Assembly (NCBI GenBank): GCA_016927115.1
Contig: JAFGNH010000114.1
Location: 1 to 64,000, forward strand
Length of the DNA: 64,000 nucleotides
Reading direction: 5' to 3'
From: Anaerolineales bacterium
Lineage (GTDB): Bacteria > Chloroflexota > Anaerolineae > Anaerolineales > E44-bin32
Shown: in pieces, positions 1 through 8,811 of the stretch
Position numbering within the stretch: position 1 is the first letter of the stretch
Layout of the letters: each line of letters starts with the position of its first letter
Position numbers and translations under genes: made by a program
Notes under the pieces: generated by a model
Told to the model about the DNA's origin: nothing
The model's database searches: none
What the model saw: the letters and a program-made list of their open reading frames with translations, nothing else

Positions 1-778
1 TCGGGGTTGCAGAAACCTGCTCCGGCCCCTGCATGCCGCTGTCCGGTACTGTGATCGGGATCGCATCAGCCCCTTCCGGCGCCCGGACCCCATCCACAGC
101 AGTCGGACTATCAGGCCCTTCCATACTGTCGTCCGGCATGGGACCCGCGCCGCTCATGTCACCATTCCAATCAGGCTCGTCACCCGAGCCCTCCACGTCA
201 CCAGACCCGCCACCCGGTACGCCATCCATACCGCCGGGCATTGCCAGTCCGGGGGATGATGACTCCTCCAGTATCGTATCTGGGGCGGTTTCTACCACCC
301 CTTTACCTGCATCAGGTTTTTCAACGGGGCTTTCCGGCCCCTGCATACCACTGTCAGACACTGTGATCGGGATCGCTTCCACCTCTTCGCTTCCCACTCT
401 GATTCCTTCACTGCCAGCCATATGCTGATCATTTCCTGAATCAGGTGCTTCATCCGGCACTGTGATCGGGATTGCTGAGACTTCATCCCCACCCTGCCGC
501 TCTGCATCCGGAAGTGTTATCGGCGTCGCCGAGATTTCTTCTGCTCCCTGCTCTGCAACAGCTGATGAAGCGGCACTTTCCGGAGCAGCAGCCAGTGTTG
601 AATCAATAACCGTCTTCAGCTCCTCCTCGACAGCCTCCGCTTGCTGGTATACCTGTGTCTGCTCCACATGCGCTTCGGGCGAAGTGGTTGCTTCCTGCAG
701 CCGTTGTCCTTCACTATCCTGACTTTCCCGGGATTCTCGAACCTCTCCGTTCTCACTGCTCTCCATATTCTCTGACAT
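1..778 (-). CDS. Acidic low-complexity repeat protein, copy 2 (3' end off window)
   Basis: No known family recognised. The frame is open from the ATG at 778 to the window edge, giving at least 259 residues with no stop. The product is rich in Glu, Asp, Ser, Pro and Gly and looks intrinsically disordered. An octamer of the type AxPIT(V/L)(P/S)D recurs four times, twice followed by SGMQGPE. The N-terminus resembles the protein at 3182-4663: both start MS, are Glu/Ser-rich, and share a YQQAE-x-V segment near residue 50. I infer they are paralogs. AAAGGAG precedes two adjacent ATGs (781 and 778); 778 is preferred because of its spacing and because the paralog also begins MS. It lies downstream of the Cys-motif gene, as its paralog does. 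Confidence 0.75.
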   Translation of the reverse strand, partial: MSENMESSENGEVRESRESQDSEGQRLQEATTSPEAHVEQTQVYQQAEAVEEELKTVIDSTLAAAPESAASSAVAEQGAEEISATPITLPDAERQGGDEVSAIPITVPDEAPDSGNDQHMAGSEGIRVGSEEVEAIPITVSDSGMQGPESPVEKPDAGKGVVETAPDTILEESSSPGLAMPGGMDGVPGGGSGDVEGSGDEPDWNGDMSGAGPMPDDSMEGPDSPTAVDGVRAPEGADAIPITVPDSGMQGPEQVSATP

Positions 779-1202
779 CATATTTCTCCTTTGGATTATT
801 GTTTTTTTCAACTGATATGGAGGAGGATAATTGCTGTGATATATGCCATATCTATATAATTTCTTCGTTTCAGGAAGCCTCCATATTGATTCCTTTATCA
901 GATGCCCGGAGGCTTACAGGACAGCTGCGTATTTTATTTTGATTCTTTAAATGGGATAGTAGAAAGGATTGAGGTTGTGAAAAACCTGCTTTGTTTATAC
1001 TGAGGATTAAAAACAAATTCTCAGCCATGTTTGTCTTTTCTCCGAATAAACTCGAACAACCACATTCAATCCAGATGTGATTGTTCCAACGGAAACGACA
1101 GGCTGAGATGCTGTGTGAAATGTCGATCGAAATAATGATATTGTTTTGCGAACTATACGTTCCTACTATACAGGAGTTGCAATCCAAATGCAAGTACTTT
1201 TT
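779..1202. other. Intergenic, no gene seen
   Basis: About 420 bases between the Cys-motif gene and the acidic repeat gene. No coding frame here resembles a protein. On the minus strand, TATAGT- and TATATAG-like hexamers occur near 1150 and 855, but I found no convincing partner -35 hexamer. A separate promoter for the acidic gene is possible, as its paralog has one, but is not demonstrated. Confidence 0.5.
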
Positions 1203-1949
1203 TCAGGTGGATTGCATATCGTGCGCCGAGTGCATTTTCTGCATACGCTGCGGCCACTCCTGAATGAGATGCTGATTGGCAGCCTGGTACAGCTTTATCT
1301 GCTCTTCCGGTAATGCAAAGCGCGATTTGGCTGTTGCCAGCATCAGCAGGCAATAAGTCATATTACCGAGATGGTACGGTGTGATAAATCCCTGCTTTAT
1401 ACCTAGAATCTTCCACAGGTGAATCGATCCATACGCCCAGGTGGCACGAATGGGATCCTGCTGCGAAGCAGGCTTATTATTTTCATCTTCCAGCATCCGC
1501 TGCAACAGCTTGAAATCAGGATCCGAAATTAAAGAGAAATAGCCATAACGGCAGGGTGTCTCACAGAAACGGCAGCCCTTTCGGCGATGAAGGCGGTTGT
1601 TTAACGCAGCGCGCCCGGGCAGTGCTGCAGTCTCATCCATCAGATCCTGAAAAGCATACAGTGCTTTAACCGATTCCTGTGCATGATACATTCTCTCCCC
1701 CAATGCCGCTACGAGTGCTTCATCGGGTAAGCGGCTGGCGGTATGGAAAGAAAGGATTCTGGCAGCTGTCTCCAGGCATAACCGCTGCAAACCAGCGCTC
1801 CTGTCTTCGCCACATTCCGTATACACATCTTCCAGCAGCCCTGCTGCAGATTGCCGCAAGGATTCCATCTTCTCCCCCGGACAGAAAGACAGCAGATAAA
1901 AATATTGAAGTGCTTTTGTAATACTCCCCGCTGAAAAGGTTCCATTCAT
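1203..1949 (-). CDS. Cys-motif protein of unknown family, copy 2
   Basis: Unrecognised protein of 248 residues, soluble by appearance. Its most distinctive element is a C-x2-C-x3-C cluster (GCRFCETPCRYGYF) in the middle, which suggests a metal site or disulfide. A conserved C-terminal block includes ITP-x2-LGN and TAKSRFALPE. Both blocks recur in the broken paralog at 4855-5585, so the family is under constraint at these positions. The ATG at 1949 is chosen over an upstream TTG at 1955 because it places the shared YLLS-x-CP segment at the same residue (16) as in the paralog. It lies 28 bases after the HerA remnant and upstream of the acidic repeat gene, matching the order of the other cassette copy. 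Function unknown. Confidence 0.75.
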   Translation of the reverse strand: MNGTFSAGSITKALQYFYLLSFCPGEKMESLRQSAAGLLEDVYTECGEDRSAGLQRLCLETAARILSFHTASRLPDEALVAALGERMYHAQESVKALYAFQDLMDETAALPGRAALNNRLHRRKGCRFCETPCRYGYFSLISDPDFKLLQRMLEDENNKPASQQDPIRATWAYGSIHLWKILGIKQGFITPYHLGNMTYCLLMLATAKSRFALPEEQIKLYQAANQHLIQEWPQRMQKMHSAHDMQST

Positions 1950-1977
1950 GTTCAATTTTTCCCTTATTCCGGTTGAG

Positions 1978-2526
1978 TTACTTCGTTTCTGCCTTTTTTA
2001 TCATGCGAAGCGATGTATAAAACACCTTAATCCGGGAAGGAATACCCTCCTGGATACTGGCACTAATTGTCTGTCCTACTTGTAACCTCGTCATAACCCC
2101 GTCCTGGTCATCGTCGAGTGCCAGCGCAGCTTCAAGTGTATCCCGGTCATCTGCTCCCACAAGATAGCGAATGATCTTGAGGTTACACTTTTCATTGCAC
2201 CAGGCAACAGCTTGGACGGTAACTGACCGATTATAACCAATCGCTGTCCTTAGGCCCGGATCTCTGTGAGGATATCCGCGAACAATTCACCCATCCTGGC
2301 CTGTGGATTGGTATCTCCAGCATACCCGCACGCGGCAACCTGCAGCACACGGTGTGCCTGCTTGAAAATTGTAAGGCGCAGCAGTTTGCTTTATTGAGGC
2401 AAACCAGTGTTTCCATACTGCATCTATATATTTATATATGAAGTTCAATACCTGCGCCATCGCAAAACATTTATTGGTATCATCCCCCGCCTGCTGCAGT
2501 TTGACTTCCATTGATCTGTCGAACTA
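1978..2526 (-). pseudogene. 3' remnant of a HerA/DUF87-type ATPase
   Basis: This stretch translates, in shifting frames, into the last ~175 residues of the intact ATPase at 5622-8423. Segments such as AGDDTNKC, GELFADIL, QLPSKL and GADDRDTLEAALAL line up with GDDADKC, GEMFADIL, QVPSKL and AADDRDAMANALAL. It is broken by at least two frameshifts (near 2370 and near 2190) and an in-frame TAA at the position of a Tyr codon. The Walker B acidic pair (IFEEAHR in the intact copy) reads IFKQAHR. No Walker A region is present; homology stops at about 2526. I interpret it as the decayed end of a duplicated HerA gene whose downstream neighbours were kept. Confidence 0.85.
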
Positions 2527-2914
2527 TCCATTTATCTAATACACCATAAAACCACTTTGGAATTCTTTCCTGGAAACCTGCAAGCAGCGTTATGCACCTT
2601 CACACTCTATTCAGCATAAGTTATTCATTTTGTGTCAATAATGATTCCTTCCAGTCACGGTGGAGGACGTGAATACTCAGTTGTGTTTTGTCCTGGGTTG
2701 AATCCTGCCAATCTACCCCTGAACTGGATGATGCTGCTCAGAATGTGCATGATCTGCTTTTGCTTGCGCAATTCCCCGGTTTCCTGAAGCTCTGTTCCAC
2801 ATCTTTTCGGTACCCATCCTGAGTCTGACCGGATTTCCAAGCGCTCTCTCCGCCGTCAGGATTGAACGACGGGGAGTAATCGGGGATTTTCACTTCAAGC
2901 CCCCGGTCACTGAC
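2527..2914. other. Spacer between acidic gene tail and HerA remnant, no gene seen
   Basis: About 390 bases with no frame I can support. It sits where most of the duplicated HerA gene would have been, and may be scrambled remains or the deletion junction. I could not align any part of it with the intact HerA gene by eye. Confidence 0.4.
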
Positions 2915-3181
2915 TCAGGGCAGATGATCACCTCCGCCGGCCATTTCAGGAGGATCGATCAAGTTCTCATCGGATTCAAGCTGGTTTGGATCCAAATTAC
3001 CACTCGCTCTGTGCTCGTCACTCCAACTAATATAGCGATCGACATACCCGGACAGAGCCTGCTCCATTGTCATAATCGGGGCACCACCCATCATCCGGGG
3101 TTCCTCTCCGACCGGTGTCATTACATTTTTATTTTGATTTTTTATCTGTGCTTTTTCCTCGTCATTTAATGGAACTCTGTA
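2915..3181 (-). pseudogene. In-frame C-terminal tail of the acidic protein, beyond a TGA
   Basis: Directly after the TGA that ends the 3182-4663 gene, the same frame stays open for 88 more codons to a stop at 2915-2917. The translated tail starts YRVPLNDEEKAQ and later reads MEQALSGYVDRYISWSDEH; its composition is acidic like the protein before it. No ribosome-binding site precedes the first internal ATG (3121), so an independent gene is less likely than a C-terminal region cut off by a nonsense mutation or a sequencing error. Readthrough is possible but unsupported. Confidence 0.5.
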
Positions 3182-4663
3182 TCATGAATACCCCTCCGGA
3201 TTTGGGGTCTCATTCAGATCATCAGCTGCAGGGGTGGTCTCATTATCGACATCTGGTTCACCTTCTACTGAAGTTTCCGTAGCAACATTTCCTTCTCTGT
3301 CAACGTATTTCACTTTTTGAGTAGTGACACCATTTTCATGATGAGTGTGAACAGTCAAGGTCCCTTCATATGTGCGATGTTCTTCATAACCATCGATAAC
3401 CTGGTTCCCATTGCTGTCCACACGATCTTCCATTTCAACTTTTCCACTATACTCATCCCTGTCTAGATCATTAGATCCATTGCCCGTTTCACTTTGCTCA
3501 GCTGCCTGCGAGATTCGTGGATCGGCACCAACAGCAGCCCCGGCTCTCAGGCTTTCATTGATGCTCCCGGTGTCTGGGCCGATACCCGGCCCCCCCAGCA
3601 GATCACCCAATCCGATACCCAGACCGTCCGGATCCCCCAATCCCATACCCATCCCGGGGCCGCCGAGCAGATTGTCCATATCTCCCAGTGGATTTTCTGC
3701 AGGCCCTGCTCCGGTTAATCCTGCTTCCCCCTCATGCTCACCCATATAACCGACACTTGTCCCCTGGTTCGTCATCCACATTCCATCACCCTGACTTCCA
3801 TCCTTGCTGACCTGGGTGATATCAAGATCGTCGACCACGCTGCCCTCTCCACCCGTATACCTGTCCTTAAGCGTATCCTCACCCCGTATTTGTCCGTCTG
3901 CCCCGACTGAAACCGAGACGCTGTAATCAATATCCTCACTCATGTCCGGCCGTTCACTCGGAAGCACCGAATCCTCTCGGACTTCTTCGATTTCAGAAGC
4001 ATCCGGAGCAACCTCCTGCATCTGCACCAAATCCTGAGCTGCGGCACTATCCGGATCCTCTATCGACAGGGTGGTTGGAGCATCCGGGAGTTCCACTGCA
4101 GTGCCGCCGCTGTCCCTGCTGCCGCTGGAGCTTTCAACCGGTGGACGGTCACTTTCAGCCGCGGATTCCAACGCTTGATCCCCCGGTTCCTCTATCGATA
4201 ATGAGGCCTGGGCATCCAGAACCTCCGCTGCAGTTCCGCCGCTGTCCCCGCGGCTGCTGGAACTTCCAACCTGCAATTGATCAATTTCACCGCCGGTTAC
4301 CTCTGTGTCCTCTCCAGGATCTCCAACCCCTTCCTCACTGACCACGTCCGGAGACGGCCCGGATTCCCCCTCATCCCTGGTTTCGGTCTGCGTTGTGCTG
4401 CTCTCCACCGCCGGCCGAGCCGCTTCAGCCTGCACTACCTCACTTAAAGCAGCTTGCACCTGCTCGGCCTGCTGGTAGTCTCCCTGGCGCTCAACAGCTG
4501 CTTCCGGTTCAAACGTGGCCCTGTTTACGCTCTCAACCCTTTCGGCTTCTTCACGGACTCCCGCCTGCCGTTCAACGTTCTGGCTTTCTGTTGTTTCTCT
4601 GCTCTCTTCTTTCGGGGTCTCCCGGGTAACCTCTGCACTGCTGAATTCACTTGAGTCAGACAT
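3182..4663 (-). CDS. Acidic, cysteine-free disordered protein, copy 1
   Basis: Unrecognised 493-residue protein. It contains no cysteine, is very rich in Glu, Asp, Ser and Gly, and has no signal peptide or membrane segment. Roughly from N to C terminus: a Glu/Arg-rich region with YQQAEQVQAAL; a duplicated Ser-rich segment (SSSRGDSGGTAAEV and SSGSRDSGGTAVEL, each followed by LSIE-x-P); a Gly/Met-rich stretch (GGPGMGMGLGDPDGLG); and a short beta-rich C-terminal part (EGTLTVHTHHENG). AAGGAG lies 7 bases before the ATG. A promoter-like pair at 4808-4835 could give it its own transcript. The frame resumes after its TGA (see 2915-3181). Its position after the HerA and Cys-motif genes suggests it is a partner or substrate of the ATPase, which is speculation. 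Confidence 0.75.
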   Translation of the reverse strand: MSDSSEFSSAEVTRETPKEESRETTESQNVERQAGVREEAERVESVNRATFEPEAAVERQGDYQQAEQVQAALSEVVQAEAARPAVESSTTQTETRDEGESGPSPDVVSEEGVGDPGEDTEVTGGEIDQLQVGSSSSRGDSGGTAAEVLDAQASLSIEEPGDQALESAAESDRPPVESSSGSRDSGGTAVELPDAPTTLSIEDPDSAAAQDLVQMQEVAPDASEIEEVREDSVLPSERPDMSEDIDYSVSVSVGADGQIRGEDTLKDRYTGGEGSVVDDLDITQVSKDGSQGDGMWMTNQGTSVGYMGEHEGEAGLTGAGPAENPLGDMDNLLGGPGMGMGLGDPDGLGIGLGDLLGGPGIGPDTGSINESLRAGAAVGADPRISQAAEQSETGNGSNDLDRDEYSGKVEMEDRVDSNGNQVIDGYEEHRTYEGTLTVHTHHENGVTTQKVKYVDREGNVATETSVEGEPDVDNETTPAADDLNETPNPEGYS

Positions 4664-4807
4664 GGGATTCTCCTTGGCCTTCTACACGGCTTAGTTAATA
4701 AGAAAAATCGGATCGATCACCAGTTGAAAATGGGATCGGTCCGCGAGGAATTGGTACTCAGCTATGGGGGATACCTCAGGGATAGGAAAAACTATTTATC
4801 TGTAAAC

Positions 4808-4835
4808 ACTATACAATTTTTTTTACACAGGTCAA
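4808..4835 (-). promoter_or_regulatory. Sigma70-like promoter for the acidic gene
   Basis: Read on the minus strand: TTGACC (4835-4830), a 16-base spacer, then TATAGT (4813-4808). It lies about 145 bases upstream of the acidic gene start and just beyond the end of the Cys-motif gene, so the acidic gene may be transcribed independently of the ATPase operon. Assigned by consensus match only. Confidence 0.5.
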
Positions 4836-4854
4836 CAAGAAAGCACAGAGCCAC

Positions 4855-5585
4855 TCAAGAGGATACCAACTGAATCGGCGTCCCACCGAGCTGCCGGATT
4901 CTACCCTGGTTCAGATGCTGATAAGCCTGGAACTCCTTTTCAGGAAGGGCAAAACGCGATTTGGCGGTGCCAAGAAGCAGCAGACAGAAGGACAGATTCC
5001 CCAGGTTGATCGGGGTGATCATACCCCCCCCGAATCTCCAGAAGATTCCAGATCTGCTGCATGGTGTAGGTCCACAGCACACGCACCGGGTCCCGCTCTT
5101 CGACCAGTTTTTTATTTTCCGCGTCCAGCAGAGCCAGCAGGCTCTCATAATCGGGTTCGACCATCAACGTGAAATAACCGTAGCGGCAGGGCATTGTGCA
5201 TAAGTCGCAGCTCTTCTTGTGGTGCAGCCGGTTATCATTTTTTTCCCTTCCGGGGTGAGCAGCAATCTTGAACATCATTCCCAGGAAGGCGGCTATCTCC
5301 TTTATATTCCCGTCAGCTCTTACAAGCACTTTGCTCATTACAACCACCGCTTCTTCCGGAGGAGTGCGGGGGGGAGCCATGAAAAGCGGCTATCCTGAAC
5401 GCAGCTTCGGCGGCTGCTGCCCGGGTGAATTCCTCCAGGCTCAGGGCTGCTTGCGCTGCCAGCCGGGTTCGCATCCCAAGGCTGGCATCCCTTAAATTGC
5501 CAAAGTGCTGCGGGGGACAATAAGAGAGTAAATAGTAATAACTGACCATCTTGCGAATAGCCTCGGCACTCAATACTGGCGACAT
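4855..5585 (-). pseudogene. Cys-motif protein, copy 1, with two +1 frameshifts
   Basis: Paralog of the gene at 1203-1949, read in three frames. Residues from the ATG at 5585 (MSPVLSAEAIRKMVS) run to a run of seven C on the coding strand (5368-5374). The second frame carries the C-x2-C-x3-C block (CDLCTMPCRYGYF) to a run of eight G (5024-5031). The third frame finishes with INLGNLSF and TAKSRFALPE. Removing one base from each run restores a single 242-residue frame collinear with the intact paralog. AAGGGAGG precedes the start. Both lesions are single-base gains in G/C homopolymers, so sequencing error is as likely as true inactivation. It follows the HerA gene by 36 bases. Confidence 0.8.
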
Positions 5586-5621
5586 CGTTATCCTCCCTTG
5601 ATGCCCTCACTAATCAGGTAA

Positions 5622-8423
5622 TTACTTCTGCTTCACTTCCGGCAGCGGGGTGTAGAAGATTTTTACCCAGCTGGCCATGTCGTCCTGGATACCGCTGATA
5701 ATTGCCTGGCCGACCTTGAGACGGGCTATGATCTGGGGCTGATCCTCGGTCAATGCCAGTGCGTTAGCCATCGCATCCCGGTCGTCAGCCGCCACCAGGC
5801 GATGGACGATCTTGAGGTTTGTATTCTTGAGCGCGTCCGGGACCAGTTTGGAGGGCACCTGATCGATGATACCCAGGCCCTGCCCGTATGCCCGTATCTC
5901 GGCCAGGATATCGGCAAACATCTCACCCATTTTTGCCGCCGGGTTGGCATCCCCCGCCGCACCTCGTGGTGCAGCGCGCAGCACACGGTGTGCCTCTTCA
6001 AAAATGGCCAGATGCTGTAAAGTGGCCGACTCCGGGGATCCCGCTGCTTCATGCTGGGCCTGGCGGTATTCATAGAGGAAATTAAGGATCAGGGCCATGG
6101 TGAGGCATTTATCAGCGTCATCGCCCATCTGGCTGAGGTTGATAACCACCGGCCGGTCGAAGAGATCCGCCCATGGGGTAGAGAAAGCGTGGTCGAAGAG
6201 ATTGCCCTTCCATCCCCGCATCAGGCTGCTCAGACGGGTTTTCAGCGCAGCCGTTATGTTGCTGGTGATACGCTCCTCGTATCCCTTGTCAGCAACCAGC
6301 CCTCCGATGCGGGCGTGCAGCTGGCTGACCATTGGAGCACCCACTCCGTCAGGAGGCAGCTTTTCCTCCAGCCAGCCCTGGCTTTCGTAAAGATCTACCA
6401 ACCCCTCTTCCAGAATCACCGGCAGGATCTCATACATGGGGAAGCTGGCGTTGAAAATGGATTTCAGCCGATCCATGTGGGGCATGACGTTAACATGGGC
6501 TCCCTTCAACCGGATAATGTCAAAGGGATTAATATGCAGCTGCTGCAACTGCTGCCCTCCCCAGTCATCCCTTCCCGGCATATAGATAGCTATCTTCTGC
6601 TCGAACATTCCAGAAGCGTTGTACCCAAGCGCCAGCCGGACATATTCATCCTTGGCCGGCTCAATGATCATGAAATTGACCTGATTATGCAGCAGCTCTT
6701 CGATGAAACGCCGGCATGTGTTGGATTTGCCGCTGCCGGTGATACCGGTGATGAATACATGGCGGGTGAGAGCGTCCAGGTCTACGTTATACGGAAGCTC
6801 ACCTATTTCCTCACCGCCTTCCAGCACATTCCCAAGGCGCATGATCCGCTGTCCTTCCCCGAGCTCGGGTGGGTTGAGGCTGAAGCTGGCTGTAGACTGC
6901 ACCGATAATCCGGGCATTTCGCGCCGCGGCAGATTGACCAGCAGGGAAAGCTCCTCGGTATTCAGGGGCGTGGTCAATCCCTGGAAAAGATTCCCCAGCG
7001 GATGTTCTATCGGCTGCCCATCCTCCGGAGCGGTCAGGATCAGCCGGGGCTGGGTAAAGGCGTCCAGCGCAACCTGGACCTGACCATCCCAGACAGGATC
7101 AAGGCGGTGAACCCTTACCGGTTCAAAAGCGCTTTTATGACCGCTGACCAGGGCTTTAAGCTGCGCCTGGGCTTGCGAGACCGACTCTGCCTGGTCGCTC
7201 AGTAAATAAACCCCAACATTCCAGCAGCCCTGGGATCGGGCCACCTCGAAGCGGCTGACAGTTTCGCTCAGCAGCCGGGTACATTCCTCAGCGTGTTTAT
7301 TAAGCACTTCCTGACCAAAAGTCATCGATTCTCCGGTGGTGGCCCCTCCACTGGTGGAAGAGCTGACCGATCGGCTCAGGCTTTCACTCTCGGAAAGAGA
7401 TTCGCTGCTGGAAGAGGAATCGCTTGTCGAAGGCAGGAGCTGACCAAACATGCCCATCATTCCCGAGAGTAAAAACGGTCCTCCAGCTGCTGTCAGCAGA
7501 GCAGCCACGCCACCCATTCCGGCCAGTTTGAGGCCCCTGGCTGCACCGGAGCTGTTTTCTATGGCGCTGCCAAGCACGCCTTTGCTCTTGCTTTCCGAGT
7601 CGCTGCTGGATTCACTCCGTGAGGTGGATGTAGAACTTGATTCAGATTCCGAAGTTGAGACTGTTTCGGAAGTGCCGGTGCTGCGGCCCATTGACAAAGT
7701 GGTTTTGATAAAACCGTGAATCTGGCCGGACAGGGAATTGCAGGCGTCCACGGTGTCCGCCACCCGCGATTCCGGCAGTGGTTCCGCCAGCACCAGATAC
7801 AGGTACGGTTTGCCTCGCATCCCTCGCATCAACCGGTCCAATGTTTGAGGATCGGTACTCATCTGGGTATTCTCGGTCTTGGATGACGGGATTCCGGTGA
7901 AGGCGCGGGCATGGGAAAAAGTGCTCAGCGGAACGTGAATTTTATCCGCGATCTCCTTATAATCTTCTACCATCCGAACACGGGTTCCTGGCCAGTTGGA
8001 GCACAGGAACTGACCCAACTGATCTGCAAAAAGCGCCGGCTGAGTGCCGGGTGCCCGCCCCGTGACCCCGAAGTATATCCGGTTACGAATACCATCACTG
8101 CTGATCGCAAAGATCAGTGCATAGCGGGGATCAAGGCACGCTGCCAGGGATGTCTGAATGGCGCTGAAATAATCGACCGAACGTTCATCCACCGGTTTGC
8201 CGACCTGAACCACCTCGAAAAAGGCTACGTCAGGAGAGGTAGGAATGCTGCCCTCTATGACGCGCATGATTTGATTTTCGAGAATCGGGCCGTCGAGATA
8301 GTTACGCCGCAGGGCGAATAAGGTTGAACGGGATAACACTTCCCCGGCCGCGGTTAGCAGTTCTGGTGTCAGCTCCTGCGTCGAGTCCAGGTTAGCCAAA
8401 AGATTTGAGGGTTTTGCGGACAT
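5622..8423 (-). CDS. HerA/DUF87-type ATPase with serine-rich arms and hydrophobic hairpin
   Basis: Predicted P-loop ATPase of the FtsK/HerA superfamily, 933 residues. The ATPase core is C-terminal: Walker A GITGSGKS at about 560-567 and Walker B LAIFEEAH around 805-812, followed by the GxGhxhhxQxPSKL segment typical of HerA-type pumps. The ~550-residue N-terminal half matches nothing I know. It contains two serine-rich arms (about 246-281 and 331-365, with SESES repeats) flanking a Gly/Ala/Met hydrophobic stretch (about 284-330) that could be a membrane hairpin. AGGGAGG stands just before the ATG. HerA proteins normally translocate DNA, often with a NurA or other nuclease; no nuclease is encoded nearby, so the substrate is open. 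It is likely cotranscribed with the Hsp70-FHA gene upstream. Confidence 0.85.
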   Translation of the reverse strand: MSAKPSNLLANLDSTQELTPELLTAAGEVLSRSTLFALRRNYLDGPILENQIMRVIEGSIPTSPDVAFFEVVQVGKPVDERSVDYFSAIQTSLAACLDPRYALIFAISSDGIRNRIYFGVTGRAPGTQPALFADQLGQFLCSNWPGTRVRMVEDYKEIADKIHVPLSTFSHARAFTGIPSSKTENTQMSTDPQTLDRLMRGMRGKPYLYLVLAEPLPESRVADTVDACNSLSGQIHGFIKTTLSMGRSTGTSETVSTSESESSSTSTSRSESSSDSESKSKGVLGSAIENSSGAARGLKLAGMGGVAALLTAAGGPFLLSGMMGMFGQLLPSTSDSSSSSESLSESESLSRSVSSSTSGGATTGESMTFGQEVLNKHAEECTRLLSETVSRFEVARSQGCWNVGVYLLSDQAESVSQAQAQLKALVSGHKSAFEPVRVHRLDPVWDGQVQVALDAFTQPRLILTAPEDGQPIEHPLGNLFQGLTTPLNTEELSLLVNLPRREMPGLSVQSTASFSLNPPELGEGQRIMRLGNVLEGGEEIGELPYNVDLDALTRHVFITGITGSGKSNTCRRFIEELLHNQVNFMIIEPAKDEYVRLALGYNASGMFEQKIAIYMPGRDDWGGQQLQQLHINPFDIIRLKGAHVNVMPHMDRLKSIFNASFPMYEILPVILEEGLVDLYESQGWLEEKLPPDGVGAPMVSQLHARIGGLVADKGYEERITSNITAALKTRLSSLMRGWKGNLFDHAFSTPWADLFDRPVVINLSQMGDDADKCLTMALILNFLYEYRQAQHEAAGSPESATLQHLAIFEEAHRVLRAAPRGAAGDANPAAKMGEMFADILAEIRAYGQGLGIIDQVPSKLVPDALKNTNLKIVHRLVAADDRDAMANALALTEDQPQIIARLKVGQAIISGIQDDMASWVKIFYTPLPEVKQK

Positions 8424-8444
8424 GGAACCTCCCTGAATGCGAAA

Positions 8445-8663
8445 TTATATGGATTTTATAAAAAAGGTCTGGTCGCCGAAACGGATTTCGTCTCCCGCCT
8501 CCAGGACAGCAGTCTGATTTTTCTCCAAGAGTTCACTGTTCAGGAAAGTACCGTTGGTGCTGCCCAGATCGATTAGCTCAAGCCGGCTGCCGTCCAGTAT
8601 AAGGTGGGCATGGTTCCGCGAGATCTTTTCTGAGACAATGTGCACCTGGTTTCCGGCAGACCG
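8445..8663 (-). pseudogene. FHA-domain gene lacking its 5' end
   Basis: The frame reads RSAGNQVHIVSEKISRNHAH and later LGSTNGTFLN and GDEIRFGDQTF, the conserved core of an FHA phosphothreonine-binding domain (SR-x-H and STNG motifs). A TGA (8664-8666) stands immediately before the Arg that would follow the invariant Gly of the GR motif, and more stops lie upstream in this frame. The only in-frame start is a GTG at 8645, inside the domain, giving a 66-residue product without the first beta strands. A functional FHA fold seems unlikely. It resembles the FHA domain fused to the Hsp70-like protein just upstream and ends 21 bases before the HerA gene. Confidence 0.65.
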
Positions 8664-8811
8664 TCAGGAAACGTGCGCAAACTTCTGTTACAGGCAAGCG
8701 AAGGATAATGGCTGGGTAGAAGCTGGAAAATTTTATTGTAGCATGATTATCGTTCACATTAAAAACGACATCTGCCTGTTTCGCTGCATTCTCGACCGGC
8801 CAGGCATAACC

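Noticed and set aside
3179-3190. Selenocysteine or Trp recoding at the TGA
   Set aside because: No hairpin resembling a SECIS element was seen after the TGA, and TGA serves as a normal stop for other genes in the window.
6051-6908. 285-codon plus-strand open frame
   Set aside because: Antisense to the HerA-type ATPase core, whose Walker motifs are clear; it is a by-product of codon bias.
5622-8423. HerA-based anti-phage defence system of a known type
   Set aside because: No NurA, SIR2, DUF4297 or other nuclease gene is adjacent, so a known HerA defence pair cannot be claimed.
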